Origin: Peribacillus huizhouensis
Lineage (GTDB): Bacteria > Bacillota > Bacilli > Bacillales > DSM-1321
Direction of reading: 5' to 3'
DNA length: 64,000 nucleotides
Assembly: GCF_014138605.1 (NCBI RefSeq)
Contig: NZ_JACJHX010000004.1
Location: forward strand, 310,001 to 374,000
Position 1 is the first letter of the stretch. Each line of letters starts with the position of its first letter. This document shows positions 44,038 through 52,755 of this stretch, in pieces. The notes beneath the pieces were generated by a model, which was not told the origin of the DNA, did not search any database, and worked only from the letters and a program-made list of their open reading frames with translations. The translations under genes and the position numbers were made by a program.

Positions 44038-44078
44038 AAAAAAGTAACGTATACCCATTATTCGGGAGTTACTTTTTT
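44038..44078. terminator. Terminator of nupC
   Basis: AAAAAAGTAAC..CCC....GGG..GTTACTTTTTT, just after the nupC stop on the minus strand. Confidence 0.85.
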
Positions 44079-44089
44079 CTATTGTATAT

Positions 44090-45271
44090 TTAGATGATTA
44101 TTCCGACGATTGTAGCTGTTAAGATACTTACAAGTGTAGCTCCGTAGAGAAGTTTCAATCCGAACCGCGCAACTACATTCCCTTGTTTTTCATTCAAGCT
44201 TTTTACCGCACCGGCGATAATACCGATTGAAGAGAAGTTAGCGAACGATACAAGAAATACAGAAATGATTCCAATCGTATGAGCACTTAAGGTGTTAGCA
44301 ACATCTCCCAGACTTATCATAGCAACAAACTCATTCGTTACAAGCTTCGTCGCCATAACACCGCCAGCAGAAATAGCCTCTGCCCAAGGAACACCCATTA
44401 AGAATGCAATCGGCGCAAACAGGTATCCTAAGATTTCCTGGAAAGAAATACCGAAGATCATATCGAACAATGAATTAATCATAGCCATCAATGCAACGAA
44501 TCCAATGAGCATAGCGCCAACAATAACAGCCACTTTGAACCCATCCAAGATATACTCCCCAAGCATTTGGAAGAAGGACTGCTTCTCTTCATCCTCAATA
44601 GTAAGAATATCTTCATTTTCATCTACTTTATACGGGTTGATAATGGACGAAATAATGAAGCCCCCGAATAGATTCAGCACAATCGCTGTTACGACATATT
44701 TCGGTTCAATCATGGTCATGTAAGCACCGACAATGGACATGGAAACAGTCGACATGGCAGATGCACAAAGTGTGTACATCCGTTGAGGCGAAATTTTATC
44801 CAATTGTTTCTTGAGTGTGATAAACACTTCAGATTGGCCTACCATTACTGACGCAACAGCGTTATAAGATTCCATTTTTCCCATACCATTGACCTTACTT
44901 AACAGCCAGCCTATCCCTTTCATGAATAAAGGCAGGATTTTAAAGTGTTGCAGAATACCAATTAGTACAGAAATAAAAACAATCGGCAAAAGCACATTAA
45001 GAAAGAATGAATATTCACTTTTATTAGCCAATCCTCCGAATACAAATGAAACCCCGGCACTGGCATATTCCAATAAACGATCGAATACAGTCGATACACC
45101 TTTAATTAAGATATAACCGAAGCGTGTATTCAAGAGTAAAGCAGCCATTAAAAACTGAATGATCACCATAAGAATGATGTTCTTATATTTAATTTCTTTT
45201 TTATTTTTGCTTACTAAGAAAGCCAAACCGAAAACTAGTAATAATCCACAAAATGATATTAGGTATCCCAT
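44090..45271 (-). CDS. nupC: Nucleoside transporter NupC (CNT family)
   Basis: 393 residues from ATG 45271 (GGAGGG upstream). Concentrative nucleoside transporter fold with about nine helices; typical segments are [55 protein letters not shown] and [22 protein letters not shown]. It imports pyrimidine nucleosides coupled to H+ or Na+. It lies between cdd and the pdp-deoC pair, as expected for a deo regulon, though a terminator separates it from the genes downstream. Confidence 0.93.
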   Translation of the reverse strand: MGYLISFCGLLLVFGLAFLVSKNKKEIKYKNIILMVIIQFLMAALLLNTRFGYILIKGVSTVFDRLLEYASAGVSFVFGGLANKSEYSFFLNVLLPIVFISVLIGILQHFKILPLFMKGIGWLLSKVNGMGKMESYNAVASVMVGQSEVFITLKKQLDKISPQRMYTLCASAMSTVSMSIVGAYMTMIEPKYVVTAIVLNLFGGFIISSIINPYKVDENEDILTIEDEEKQSFFQMLGEYILDGFKVAVIVGAMLIGFVALMAMINSLFDMIFGISFQEILGYLFAPIAFLMGVPWAEAISAGGVMATKLVTNEFVAMISLGDVANTLSAHTIGIISVFLVSFANFSSIGIIAGAVKSLNEKQGNVVARFGLKLLYGATLVSILTATIVGIII

Positions 45272-45396
45272 AAGTCCCTCCAAATGTTATCGTGTACTGT
45301 TAGAAAAACGCAGGTTTCTAGCGATACACTTTATAAGTGCAGTCTTTCAATGAATGGTAAAAGCCTTCTAGTAAATCACTTTTTTTGATATTGTGA

Positions 45397-45798
45397 TTAG
45401 TTTTTTTGCATATCATTTGATGTAAAATAACCAGGCAACAATTGTTCAATTGTCGTTTCATGAATATCACCATTTAGGTTTGCAAGATAGATTTTTGTAT
45501 CTTTATTTGCAAACTCTGCGATCACTTGCCGACAGGCTCCGCATGGAGATACTGGCCCCTCCGTATCAGCCACAATCGCAATTGCTTTCATTTCTGATTC
45601 TTTCTCTGAAACCGCTTTAAAAATAGCCGTACGTTCAGCGCAATTCGTAAGTCCGTACGAAGCGTTTTCAATATTGCATCCAAGAAAAACCTGATCATTT
45701 CCTGACAAAACCGCTGCCCCTACATTAAATTTAGAATAGGGTGTATACGCACTTTCTCTAGCTTTAATTGCCATATTCACTAATGCAAATTTGTCCAT
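45397..45798 (-). CDS. cdd: Cytidine deaminase
   Basis: 133 residues, the normal length of the homotetrameric form. The zinc site is complete: NCAERTAIF with the catalytic glutamate and PCGACRQV. It converts cytidine and deoxycytidine to uridine and deoxyuridine for Pdp. ATG start with GGAG. It heads the salvage genes on this strand, with a long upstream region containing a cre-like site. Confidence 0.95.
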   Translation of the reverse strand: MDKFALVNMAIKARESAYTPYSKFNVGAAVLSGNDQVFLGCNIENASYGLTNCAERTAIFKAVSEKESEMKAIAIVADTEGPVSPCGACRQVIAEFANKDTKIYLANLNGDIHETTIEQLLPGYFTSNDMQKN

Positions 45799-45849
45799 TT
45801 TAATTTCTCCATTTCTACTTTTATAATTTTCTGCACTTCAGACAATGAC

Positions 45850-45945
45850 TGGTATCGCAACCATTGTGATTAGGCGAGTGTAAGCGCGCTTAAAGATTCA
45901 TACTTCAAGGTAACTGGTGGCGTATTAACGCCATTCAGGTTTTAT
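45850..45945. repeat. GCACCGCCACC-type repeat, short copy
   Basis: Contains CGCAACCATTGTGATTAGGC, GAGTGTAAGCGCGCTTAAAG and a GGCG..CGCC hairpin. Relative of the copies at 12399 and 54259, covering only their second half. Confidence 0.6.
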
Positions 45946-46336
45946 AGGAAAGGTTGTAATATTTCAACATCCGCATAAAAATAGCGATTTTTAAGGTCGG
46001 AGGTCAGACAACTAAAATTCAGTACGAACATCTGTAACCCATGCATTTTACATTTCACACAGAATTAAATGATTGAAAACATATAGTTAATCTATAATTT
46101 TCGTTTCACTTCCTTCACCTTTCTCTCTCGATTAGCTAAACAATTGTAAGAACGTTACTCTCAACAGAGAAAGCGTTATCAAATTCATTTGATTTCACTA
46201 TAACAAATCATCAAACATTTGTAAAACATAAAATTAACTTATGTAAAATTACCATTATGTCCTCATATTTCCTTCTCTGTCTATTAGGCCAAAAATCCTT
46301 AGTAGTCTTCCATTTTTAACATATTAGATGACTCCT
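45946..46336. other. Upstream region of cdd
   Basis: About 390 bp without a gene. It includes a GGAGGTCAGAC motif near 46008, a cre-like site (46167) and an AT-rich stretch with TCAAACATTTGTAAAACA near 46211. A similar ACATTTGTA occurs upstream of deoR (47345), so it may contain DeoR operator half-sites. This last point is weak. Confidence 0.35.
46167..46182. promoter_or_regulatory. cre-like site upstream of the nucleoside salvage genes
   Basis: GAGAAAGCGTTATCAA matches WTGNNARCGNWWWCAW with two mismatches in the first two positions. Catabolite repression of deo genes is known in B. subtilis. Confidence 0.5.
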
Positions 46337-46372
46337 AAAAAAACACGGTAACCAAAGGGCTACCGCGTTTTT
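46337..46372 (-). terminator. Terminator of deoR
   Basis: AAAAAAAC.CGGTA.CC...GG.TACCG.GTTTTT just past the deoR stop, with a T-run in the minus direction. Confidence 0.8.
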
Positions 46373-46378
46373 CCAATC

Positions 46379-47323
46379 TTATGTTTCTTTATTTAAAAGT
46401 ATTTTTGCCGTGTTGGCATCTGTAATCAATACATTGCTCATTTTCGACTTAATTGCTCCTCTAATCCCGTCGATCTTCTTTAAACCGCCGGCTACAAGAA
46501 TGGAGTGTTCTTTGTTCTTCAAATCATCCAATTCAACGCCAATTGTTCTAGCATTTAAATCTGGATTACAAATATGACCATCTTTATCGAAAAAACGGGA
46601 AGCAATATCACCGACAGCATGCTCTGAAATGACCTTTTCATCTTCTTCTGAAAAATAACCTAATTGAAAGAGCAGTGAATCGTTTTGTGGTACTCCAACC
46701 GTATAAATGGCAATATTCGCTTCTTTTCCAAGTGTAAGCAATTTACGAATATGACGGTCCGCATCTATGGCTTGTTTAACAACGATATGATCAACAATTG
46801 CCGGTAAAGGAAGTTGATAGAGCTTGGCATCGAACGCTTTCTCGAATAAATTCAATGCTTCTGAAGCATAGGTTTTATTTTGAGAATGGCTGACTCCACC
46901 CTTCAACTGAATAATTTTCACATCCCGTACTGATTTATGCTTAAGATGCAACGCTACTTGGTACATAGTTGTTCCCCAAGTGATACCAATAGTATCACCA
47001 TCATTGACAATACTGCTAACATAGTCGGCAGCACCCTTGCCGATCGCCTGTTTTACAACATTCTCTTCGTATAGCGGAACTGATACGACAATTGCCTTTT
47101 TCAGACCAAATTTCTCTTCAAGTTCCTCTTCCAACATTCGACAGTTTTCTGATGGATCCATAATCTTAATCTCAACAATTCCCTCTTCTCTCGCCTGTTG
47201 CAGAATCTTTGATACAGTTGGTCTGGAGACACCAAGTTTCTTGGCAACTTCCATTTGACTAAAATCCATTAAATGATAGAGCTTTGCTGCTTCAACCATT
47301 TTTTCAATTTTTTCGGAATTCAT
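46379..47323 (-). CDS. deoR: DeoR, SorC-family regulator of deoxynucleoside genes
   Basis: 314 residues. The N-terminal helix-turn-helix (AKLYHLMDFSQMEVAKKLGV and the following SRPTVSKILQQAREEGIVEI) precedes a SorC/CggR-type effector domain with GITWGTTMYQVALHL, VDHIVVKQAID and IGVELDDLKNKEHSILVAGG. In B. subtilis DeoR represses dra-nupC-pdp and is released by deoxyribose-5-phosphate. Here it is followed by its own terminator and then by cdd, nupC, pdp and deoC. ATG start with GAAAGG. Confidence 0.92.
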   Translation of the reverse strand: MNSEKIEKMVEAAKLYHLMDFSQMEVAKKLGVSRPTVSKILQQAREEGIVEIKIMDPSENCRMLEEELEEKFGLKKAIVVSVPLYEENVVKQAIGKGAADYVSSIVNDGDTIGITWGTTMYQVALHLKHKSVRDVKIIQLKGGVSHSQNKTYASEALNLFEKAFDAKLYQLPLPAIVDHIVVKQAIDADRHIRKLLTLGKEANIAIYTVGVPQNDSLLFQLGYFSEEDEKVISEHAVGDIASRFFDKDGHICNPDLNARTIGVELDDLKNKEHSILVAGGLKKIDGIRGAIKSKMSNVLITDANTAKILLNKET

Positions 47324-47418
47324 TATATTCAGCCTTTCATATGCACATTTGTACTTATATTGTTACACATATGTATTTAGCTACGCAACACTATTCCTCT
47401 TTTTGTAAGTCTCTACAT

Positions 47419-47586
47419 CTAAATTTTTGATTTAGGTTCTAATTTGATCTGTACCAAATTCTCATCGTTCTCCACCCTCACTTTCCTGACGATACCAGAA
47501 AGTGATTCCACAAAATATATATAAGTTTGTTTTGGGAAATGTTTTAAATTATTCGCCGGTAAAGTAACCTTAGCTACCTTGAGCAA
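47419..47586 (-). CDS. Possible 55-residue protein, unrecognised
   Basis: A TTG-initiated frame encoding 55 residues with convincing protein-like composition (LPANNLKHFPKQTYIYFVES, then IVRKVRVENDENLVQIKLEP). No good ribosome site and no family recognised. It may be a small real gene or the tail of a decayed one. It sits between deoR and the small membrane protein gene. Confidence 0.3.
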   Translation of the reverse strand: MLKVAKVTLPANNLKHFPKQTYIYFVESLSGIVRKVRVENDENLVQIKLEPKSKI

Positions 47587-47642
47587 AGACTACTTTTTTA
47601 ACGAGTTTCTTCTATTTTAGTAATTTGTTAACAATGCAGACT

Positions 47643-47837
47643 TCAAGCCAATTCAATAAGAATGTACGCAATAGCGATTACTGAAATAACACCTAATCCT
47701 ACATAGATTAGTGTTAAATTCAGTAAATTACCTTTTGTAGCTGCTCTATAATCTTGATCACTTTTACCAGCTAGCTTAATTGTAGATATTGCAGCAAATA
47801 GGCTAATAATAATGACTAGAATCATACTAACCTTCAT
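47643..47837 (-). CDS. Small two-helix membrane protein
   Basis: 64 residues from ATG 47837 with GGAGGGAG upstream. Two hydrophobic segments (about 3-21 and 41-62) flank a polar loop, GKSDQDYRAATKGNLLNLT. Resembles short uncharacterised Bacillus membrane proteins; no function can be assigned. Downstream of the cyd genes' end on the same strand but 280 bp away from them. Confidence 0.65.
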   Translation of the reverse strand: MKVSMILVIIISLFAAISTIKLAGKSDQDYRAATKGNLLNLTLIYVGLGVISVIAIAYILIELA

Positions 47838-48119
47838 GAGAATCTCCCTCCCAGTACTTCTTCTATTTAGTCCACTCCAGTTTCCCTTATACCAACCACT
47901 GAAAAACAATTGTCATCACTTGGCCAAAGAAATTAAACAACTACATATTCCCTTTGGAACACGAGACTTAATTCCAAAATATAAACAAAAAGGTAACATA
48001 TACCATCTTCTCTCCTTTTCAGCAGAAAAGCAATCCCTCTCTGTTACCCTATAGGATTATTAGAGGATTCCCCAAAGAAGCTGCATATGCGAAAGATTAT
48101 ACAGCTCCGATCCCACTCA

Positions 48120-49841
48120 TTAAAAAAGAACACTCTTCTCTATTTGCTTCATACCGTAAAAGTAACCTCTTCTCTCCATAAGTTCTGTGAATGAGCCAGA
48201 TTCAACGACCATGCCTTGGTCCATTACGATAATCTGATCCATCTGTTCCAAACCGGTTAAGCGGTGACTTATGAGTACAATCGTATCGTCTTTTGCTTGT
48301 TTAAATAGGTGCCTATATACGTTTTGTTCCGTCAACGCATCCATTGACGAAGTCGGTTCATCCAATAACCATAAACGGCTTCTCTTTAATAGAGTACGGG
48401 CAATTGCCAACTTTTGTTTTTCTCCCCCGGATAGATTTTCTCCTTTTTCAAAAACAGGCTGGTCTAACGAGTATCCGTCAAGCTCTACTTTTACTAACAC
48501 TTCTTTTAATTCATCATCTGTCGCATTTTCTTTTGCCAGAAGCAAATTTTCTTTAATGGTTCCGTAAAAAAAATGATTTTCTTGGAGAATCACATTCATG
48601 CTTTTCCAAATACTTTCTTCCTCAATCATATCAATAGACGTACCATTAAGTAATATCCTTCCCTCATCAGTATTCTGCATTTTCATAACCAGCTGTAGCA
48701 ATGTCGATTTCCCTGAACCGGATGGGCCAACGATAGCAGTCTTTGACCCAGCCGACAAGGTTAGCGACACCTGATTCAGTACCAGCCGGGTATGATCAGA
48801 AAAAGAGAATGATACCTTGTCTATATCAATGGCGATCGCACCTTGCCCCAAGTTACACATCCCACTATCTAACTCCAATTTCAGAGGAGGATTCTTTTCC
48901 ACCACTGAAAAGAGGCGGGTTGCAGCTCTTCGACTATCTTCAAAATGAACAGGAAAGGCAGCCAATGGAATTGAGTATTCAAACACATTTAGGGAAATCA
49001 TCACAAGCATTGCGAGGTATAACCCATCCAATTTACCGGTTACAACTTGATAAGCCCCCAGTGTAACTATAGCCCAGGACACACAATTCGCGACTAACGT
49101 ATTTAGCGTTTGACTGAAATTAGTTAAACCCTCTTTTCGCTCTTGCTCTCTTATGTACAGATTGGAAAGCTGTAGCAGCCTTCGTTCTTTTTCTTCCAAC
49201 TTCTGATAGATTTTCAAATCACGGAATCCATAAAAAAACTCGGTTACCTCCGTAGACAATTCACCGCGTTCACTTTGAATTCCCTGCTCAATATCCCTTT
49301 GCCTTATTGCAAATAATATGGGGATGATAAAACCGGTTAAAATCATGCCAGCTAGTAATGACAACGCTACATAAACCGAATAAAAAGAAGTAAAGAAAAT
49401 CGTACTTAAAAACACAAGTACGAAAACAATTGGTGGGTAGAATACACGCAGAAAAAAGTTTTGCAAACTCTCCACATCTCCGACAATGCGAGAAAGAAGG
49501 TCACCACTTCGATATTTTTGGAAAATGCCTGATGCCAGTGGTTCCAATTTCTCAAAAAATGAAACTCGTACATTTCCTAAAATGGAAAAAGTTGCTCGAT
49601 GTGAAAAAAACCGCTCTGCATAGCGACTGAGGGCACGTGCAATTGAACACAGTTTCAACAATGCCAGCAAAACTGTCAACGTATACAAAGGCGGTACAAG
49701 GGCAGCTTTCGAAATCAAATATCCGCTTGCAGCAAATAAACTAATTGCAACAATTCCACTAAGAAATCCAAACAAAATGGTATACAAAATGTCTTTCTTC
49801 TCCATCGTAACTAACCGAATCACTTGAAATAAATCCCTCAT
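48120..49841 (-). CDS. cydC: Thiol reductant ABC exporter subunit CydC
   Basis: 573 residues: six transmembrane helices and an ATPase domain with GPSGSGKST, LSGGEKQKLAIARTL, WLLDEPTSSMD and LISHRLTGL. CydDC exports cysteine and glutathione and is needed to assemble cytochrome bd. The start ATG overlaps the cydD stop by 4 bp. Naming follows E. coli; in B. subtilis the two letters are used the other way round. Last gene of the cydA-cydB-cydS-cydD-cydC operon. Confidence 0.92.
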   Translation of the reverse strand: MRDLFQVIRLVTMEKKDILYTILFGFLSGIVAISLFAASGYLISKAALVPPLYTLTVLLALLKLCSIARALSRYAERFFSHRATFSILGNVRVSFFEKLEPLASGIFQKYRSGDLLSRIVGDVESLQNFFLRVFYPPIVFVLVFLSTIFFTSFYSVYVALSLLAGMILTGFIIPILFAIRQRDIEQGIQSERGELSTEVTEFFYGFRDLKIYQKLEEKERRLLQLSNLYIREQERKEGLTNFSQTLNTLVANCVSWAIVTLGAYQVVTGKLDGLYLAMLVMISLNVFEYSIPLAAFPVHFEDSRRAATRLFSVVEKNPPLKLELDSGMCNLGQGAIAIDIDKVSFSFSDHTRLVLNQVSLTLSAGSKTAIVGPSGSGKSTLLQLVMKMQNTDEGRILLNGTSIDMIEEESIWKSMNVILQENHFFYGTIKENLLLAKENATDDELKEVLVKVELDGYSLDQPVFEKGENLSGGEKQKLAIARTLLKRSRLWLLDEPTSSMDALTEQNVYRHLFKQAKDDTIVLISHRLTGLEQMDQIIVMDQGMVVESGSFTELMERRGYFYGMKQIEKSVLF

Positions 49842-51571
49842 TTTACGCCCCCTCCTTGTTGCACGTGCACCATATTACGATATTCTGTGACTCTTTCGAT
49901 AAGGTCATCATGTCTTCCAGCCGCAACCAATCTGCCGTTTTTCAAAAATAAAATTTGATCGGCATCTTGAATCGTATAAAGACGGTGAGCGACAGTGATC
50001 ACGGTTGATTTTTTGCTAAGTTCGCACATCGAAGCTTGCAATATTTGTTCTGTATAAAGATCAAGACCTGTCGTCGGCTCGTCGAAAAGTATAAGCGATG
50101 GTTGCTTTAAAAACGCTCTTGCGAGTGCTACTCTTTGCTTCTCACCGCCAGAAAGACCTCTTCCTGCTTCCCCAATTGTAGTATCAATCCCGTGTTCCAG
50201 CGACTGAATCATCTTTGATAGTCCCGCTTTTTGGGCAGCTAACTCTACATCCTTCATCGAGGCTTGCGGGTCCCCGCCCAAGCAGATATTTTCTGCAATG
50301 GTTCCGGAGAAAAGATAGGGATTTTGCGAGATGTAACTAATTTGATTAAACCAACTCTCCTCCTCATACTCGGTGCGTGACTTATTATTCACTCGGATCA
50401 CCCCAGCAGTCGGTTCCAACAATCCAGCTATGATATGTAAAAGAGTGGTTTTCCCAGACCCATTAGGTCCGACTATGGCTATCTTTTCATATGGTGGGAT
50501 TGTGACATTTAGATTCTTTATGGCAAAATCCCCTTCATCATAAGTAAACGTTAGATCTTGGATTTCTAGAGCAGGCGGGGAACTATCTTTAAGTAAATGT
50601 ACGGTCCCCCATAGGATGGACCGCTCTTCTTGTGCTAATTCATCTGCTACCTTCTGAAAAGCCCCTTTACTCCCACGTCCAGAATGAAAGGCATTTCCCA
50701 AATCTTTTAAAGATAAATAAAAATCAGGTGCTAGTATTAATATGAAGAAGGCGGAGAAAAAGCTGATATTCTTGAAAACAACAAGGCGGAGACATAACTC
50801 AAATGCAATCAAACCAATACTAAGCGTAGAAATGAATTCTAATGTAAGTGACGATATAAAGGCGATTTTGAGGACCTCCATGGTAGCATCGCGAAAATCA
50901 AAGCTGCTTTTTCTAATTGTTTCTCTTTGTTGTCTGGCTCGGCCAAAAAGCTTAAGTGTGGTTAGACCTTGTAGAGTATCTAGAAAATGTCCCGAAAAGG
51001 CGGCCATCTTTTCCATCTGGTTTTCTGCCTTTTTTTGCGTTTTTATTCCGATTATGGCCATAAAAATTGGGATAAAAGGTGCCGTAATCAGCATAAGAAG
51101 ACCCGAAAAGGCAGGTTGGGTAAAAACGGCAAGCAAAATAAGAACGGGAACAATTGCCGTTTGGATAATTTGAGGAATGTAACTACTGAAATAGCTGTCG
51201 ATTTCATCTACCGCATCCATAGCCGTACTTACCTTCCGCCCCGTTTGGCCGCTCAAGGAAGCCTGTATCGGATTTTTGGCATATTTCACAAACAATAATC
51301 GTCTTATATCTCCTTTTACCTTTGAAGCAAGCCTAATTCCTGTTCTTCTTGCCGCATACATGAATAGTACTCTGGCGAAAAGTAAAGCTAGTAAAATCCA
51401 CAACGGATGCTCAATAACGCCAAAGGAAGCGTTCTTAAGAAAGACCAAGTCAACAATTTTCACAAAATAATAAGCTTGGAAAACGATCACTACACCTGAC
51501 AAACAAGCGAAAAGAACCAGTAACAACATGGTTCTTCTCTCTGCAAACGCCATTTTTTTCAGTTGATTCAT
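49838..51571 (-). CDS. cydD: Thiol reductant ABC exporter subunit CydD
   Basis: 577 residues: transmembrane domain with SGQTGRKVSTAMDAVDEIDSYFSSYIPQ, then an ATPase domain with GPNGSGKTT, ISYISQNPYLFSGTIAENIC, LSGGEKQRVALARA and ILFDEPTTGLD. Partner of CydC in the heterodimeric thiol exporter required for bd oxidase. It lies 42 bp downstream of the CydS-like gene. Confidence 0.92.
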   Translation of the reverse strand: MNQLKKMAFAERRTMLLLVLFACLSGVVIVFQAYYFVKIVDLVFLKNASFGVIEHPLWILLALLFARVLFMYAARRTGIRLASKVKGDIRRLLFVKYAKNPIQASLSGQTGRKVSTAMDAVDEIDSYFSSYIPQIIQTAIVPVLILLAVFTQPAFSGLLMLITAPFIPIFMAIIGIKTQKKAENQMEKMAAFSGHFLDTLQGLTTLKLFGRARQQRETIRKSSFDFRDATMEVLKIAFISSLTLEFISTLSIGLIAFELCLRLVVFKNISFFSAFFILILAPDFYLSLKDLGNAFHSGRGSKGAFQKVADELAQEERSILWGTVHLLKDSSPPALEIQDLTFTYDEGDFAIKNLNVTIPPYEKIAIVGPNGSGKTTLLHIIAGLLEPTAGVIRVNNKSRTEYEEESWFNQISYISQNPYLFSGTIAENICLGGDPQASMKDVELAAQKAGLSKMIQSLEHGIDTTIGEAGRGLSGGEKQRVALARAFLKQPSLILFDEPTTGLDLYTEQILQASMCELSKKSTVITVAHRLYTIQDADQILFLKNGRLVAAGRHDDLIERVTEYRNMVHVQQGGGVK

Positions 51572-51613
51572 AACATTGTCAATCTCCCAACTTTATCCTG
51601 GTTAAACGAACCA

Positions 51614-51715
51614 TCAGTGGTATGGGTCTTTCCCTTTCGCTCCCCATACAAATAAAAGAATGATTGCGATTGCGATAATGATCCATGGTGCTACCATAAT
51701 CAAGAATGTAGTCAA
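51614..51715 (-). CDS. cydS: CydS-like small subunit of cytochrome bd
   Basis: 33 residues from TTG 51715, with AGGAGG 7 bp upstream, inside the gap between cydB and cydD. One transmembrane helix with the N-terminal motif TTFLIMVAPWIIIAIAIILL, then the short charged tail WGAKGKDPYH. It closely resembles CydS, the third subunit seen in the Geobacillus cytochrome bd structure, which begins with the same TFLIM.AP pattern. It probably stabilises the haem core. The last codons overlap a TTTATCC-type repeat motif. Confidence 0.82.
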   Translation of the reverse strand: MTTFLIMVAPWIIIAIAIILLFVWGAKGKDPYH

Positions 51716-51726
51716 GAATACACCTC

Positions 51727-52740
51727 CTATTTCTTTCCTTGAACATACTGATTGCTAAACACAAACAAACGCATGAGAAGATAGAGCGATGGAATAAGCA
51801 ATAATAGACCGGCAACAAAGGTAATGATTAAAGCGATGGCCATGGCTTCATTCGTAAATCCATCATAAATTGAGAGGTACGGGTAAAGCAGATAAGGTAA
51901 GTGAGCAGCCCCATATCCATAAAAGGCAAATGCGTATTGAAGCATGACAAATATAAATGAAAGGCCCAACCTCTGCTTTTTCAAAATGAGAAAGACCGCA
52001 CCGAGGAAGAAAAGACTCGACAGAATGAACATCCAGGAAAGATCAAGCATACCGCTGAAATGCTCCCAATTGTGATGACTGATTGATAAAAATACAAGAA
52101 AACTTGCTAGAATGGTCGGTAGACTCCAAGAAAGGGCATACTTTCGCAAAATATGAAAAGCCTCCATATCCCCAGCTTTGTGAGCATAATAGGTTAAAAA
52201 ACACGCTGAAATATACAGCACACTTACAATCGCCAAGATAATAACCGTCCATGAATAGAAGCTCGTAAATAACTCCCTGTAATCCAAAGACACATTGCCA
52301 TTGTTCACAAATATATATTTACCCTCTGAAACCGTAAGGACAGTCGATAAGGAGGCCGGTATTAGTAGACCAGTTGCTCCGTACAAAAATTGCGTCCATC
52401 TTGCCTTTTTTGGACCATAATGATGAAAGGCATAGTATGAGCCGCGAATAGCAATCAAGATCGTCGCAATGCTACCTGGTATAAGTAAGGTTGTCCCATA
52501 ATAATAGGCAATCGATGGAAAAAAGCCAATTAAGCCTACATAAAAGAAGATCAGGAATACATTTGTCACTTCCCAAACTGGTGAAAGATAACGATCAATA
52601 ACTTTATGAACAATAGGCCCTTTTCCTGTTATCGATGTGTAATAGTTAAAAAAACCAGCACCAAAATCAATCGAAGCCACAATGACATAGCCGTATAAAA
52701 ATGTCCATAGCACCGTAATGCCGAGTAGTTCATAGCTCAT
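51727..52740 (-). CDS. cydB: Cytochrome bd oxidase subunit II
   Basis: 337 residues with eight or nine membrane helices. The N-terminus ELLGITVLWTFLYGYVIVASIDFGAG carries the DFG motif of the family. It supports the di-haem subunit CydA. It follows cydA by 15 bp with a GGAGG ribosome site. Similarity seems nearer the YthB/Geobacillus CydB group than B. subtilis CydB, judging from the accompanying CydS. Confidence 0.92.
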   Translation of the reverse strand: MSYELLGITVLWTFLYGYVIVASIDFGAGFFNYYTSITGKGPIVHKVIDRYLSPVWEVTNVFLIFFYVGLIGFFPSIAYYYGTTLLIPGSIATILIAIRGSYYAFHHYGPKKARWTQFLYGATGLLIPASLSTVLTVSEGKYIFVNNGNVSLDYRELFTSFYSWTVIILAIVSVLYISACFLTYYAHKAGDMEAFHILRKYALSWSLPTILASFLVFLSISHHNWEHFSGMLDLSWMFILSSLFFLGAVFLILKKQRLGLSFIFVMLQYAFAFYGYGAAHLPYLLYPYLSIYDGFTNEAMAIALIITFVAGLLLLIPSLYLLMRLFVFSNQYVQGKK

Positions 52741-52755
52741 ATCAACGGTTCCTCC

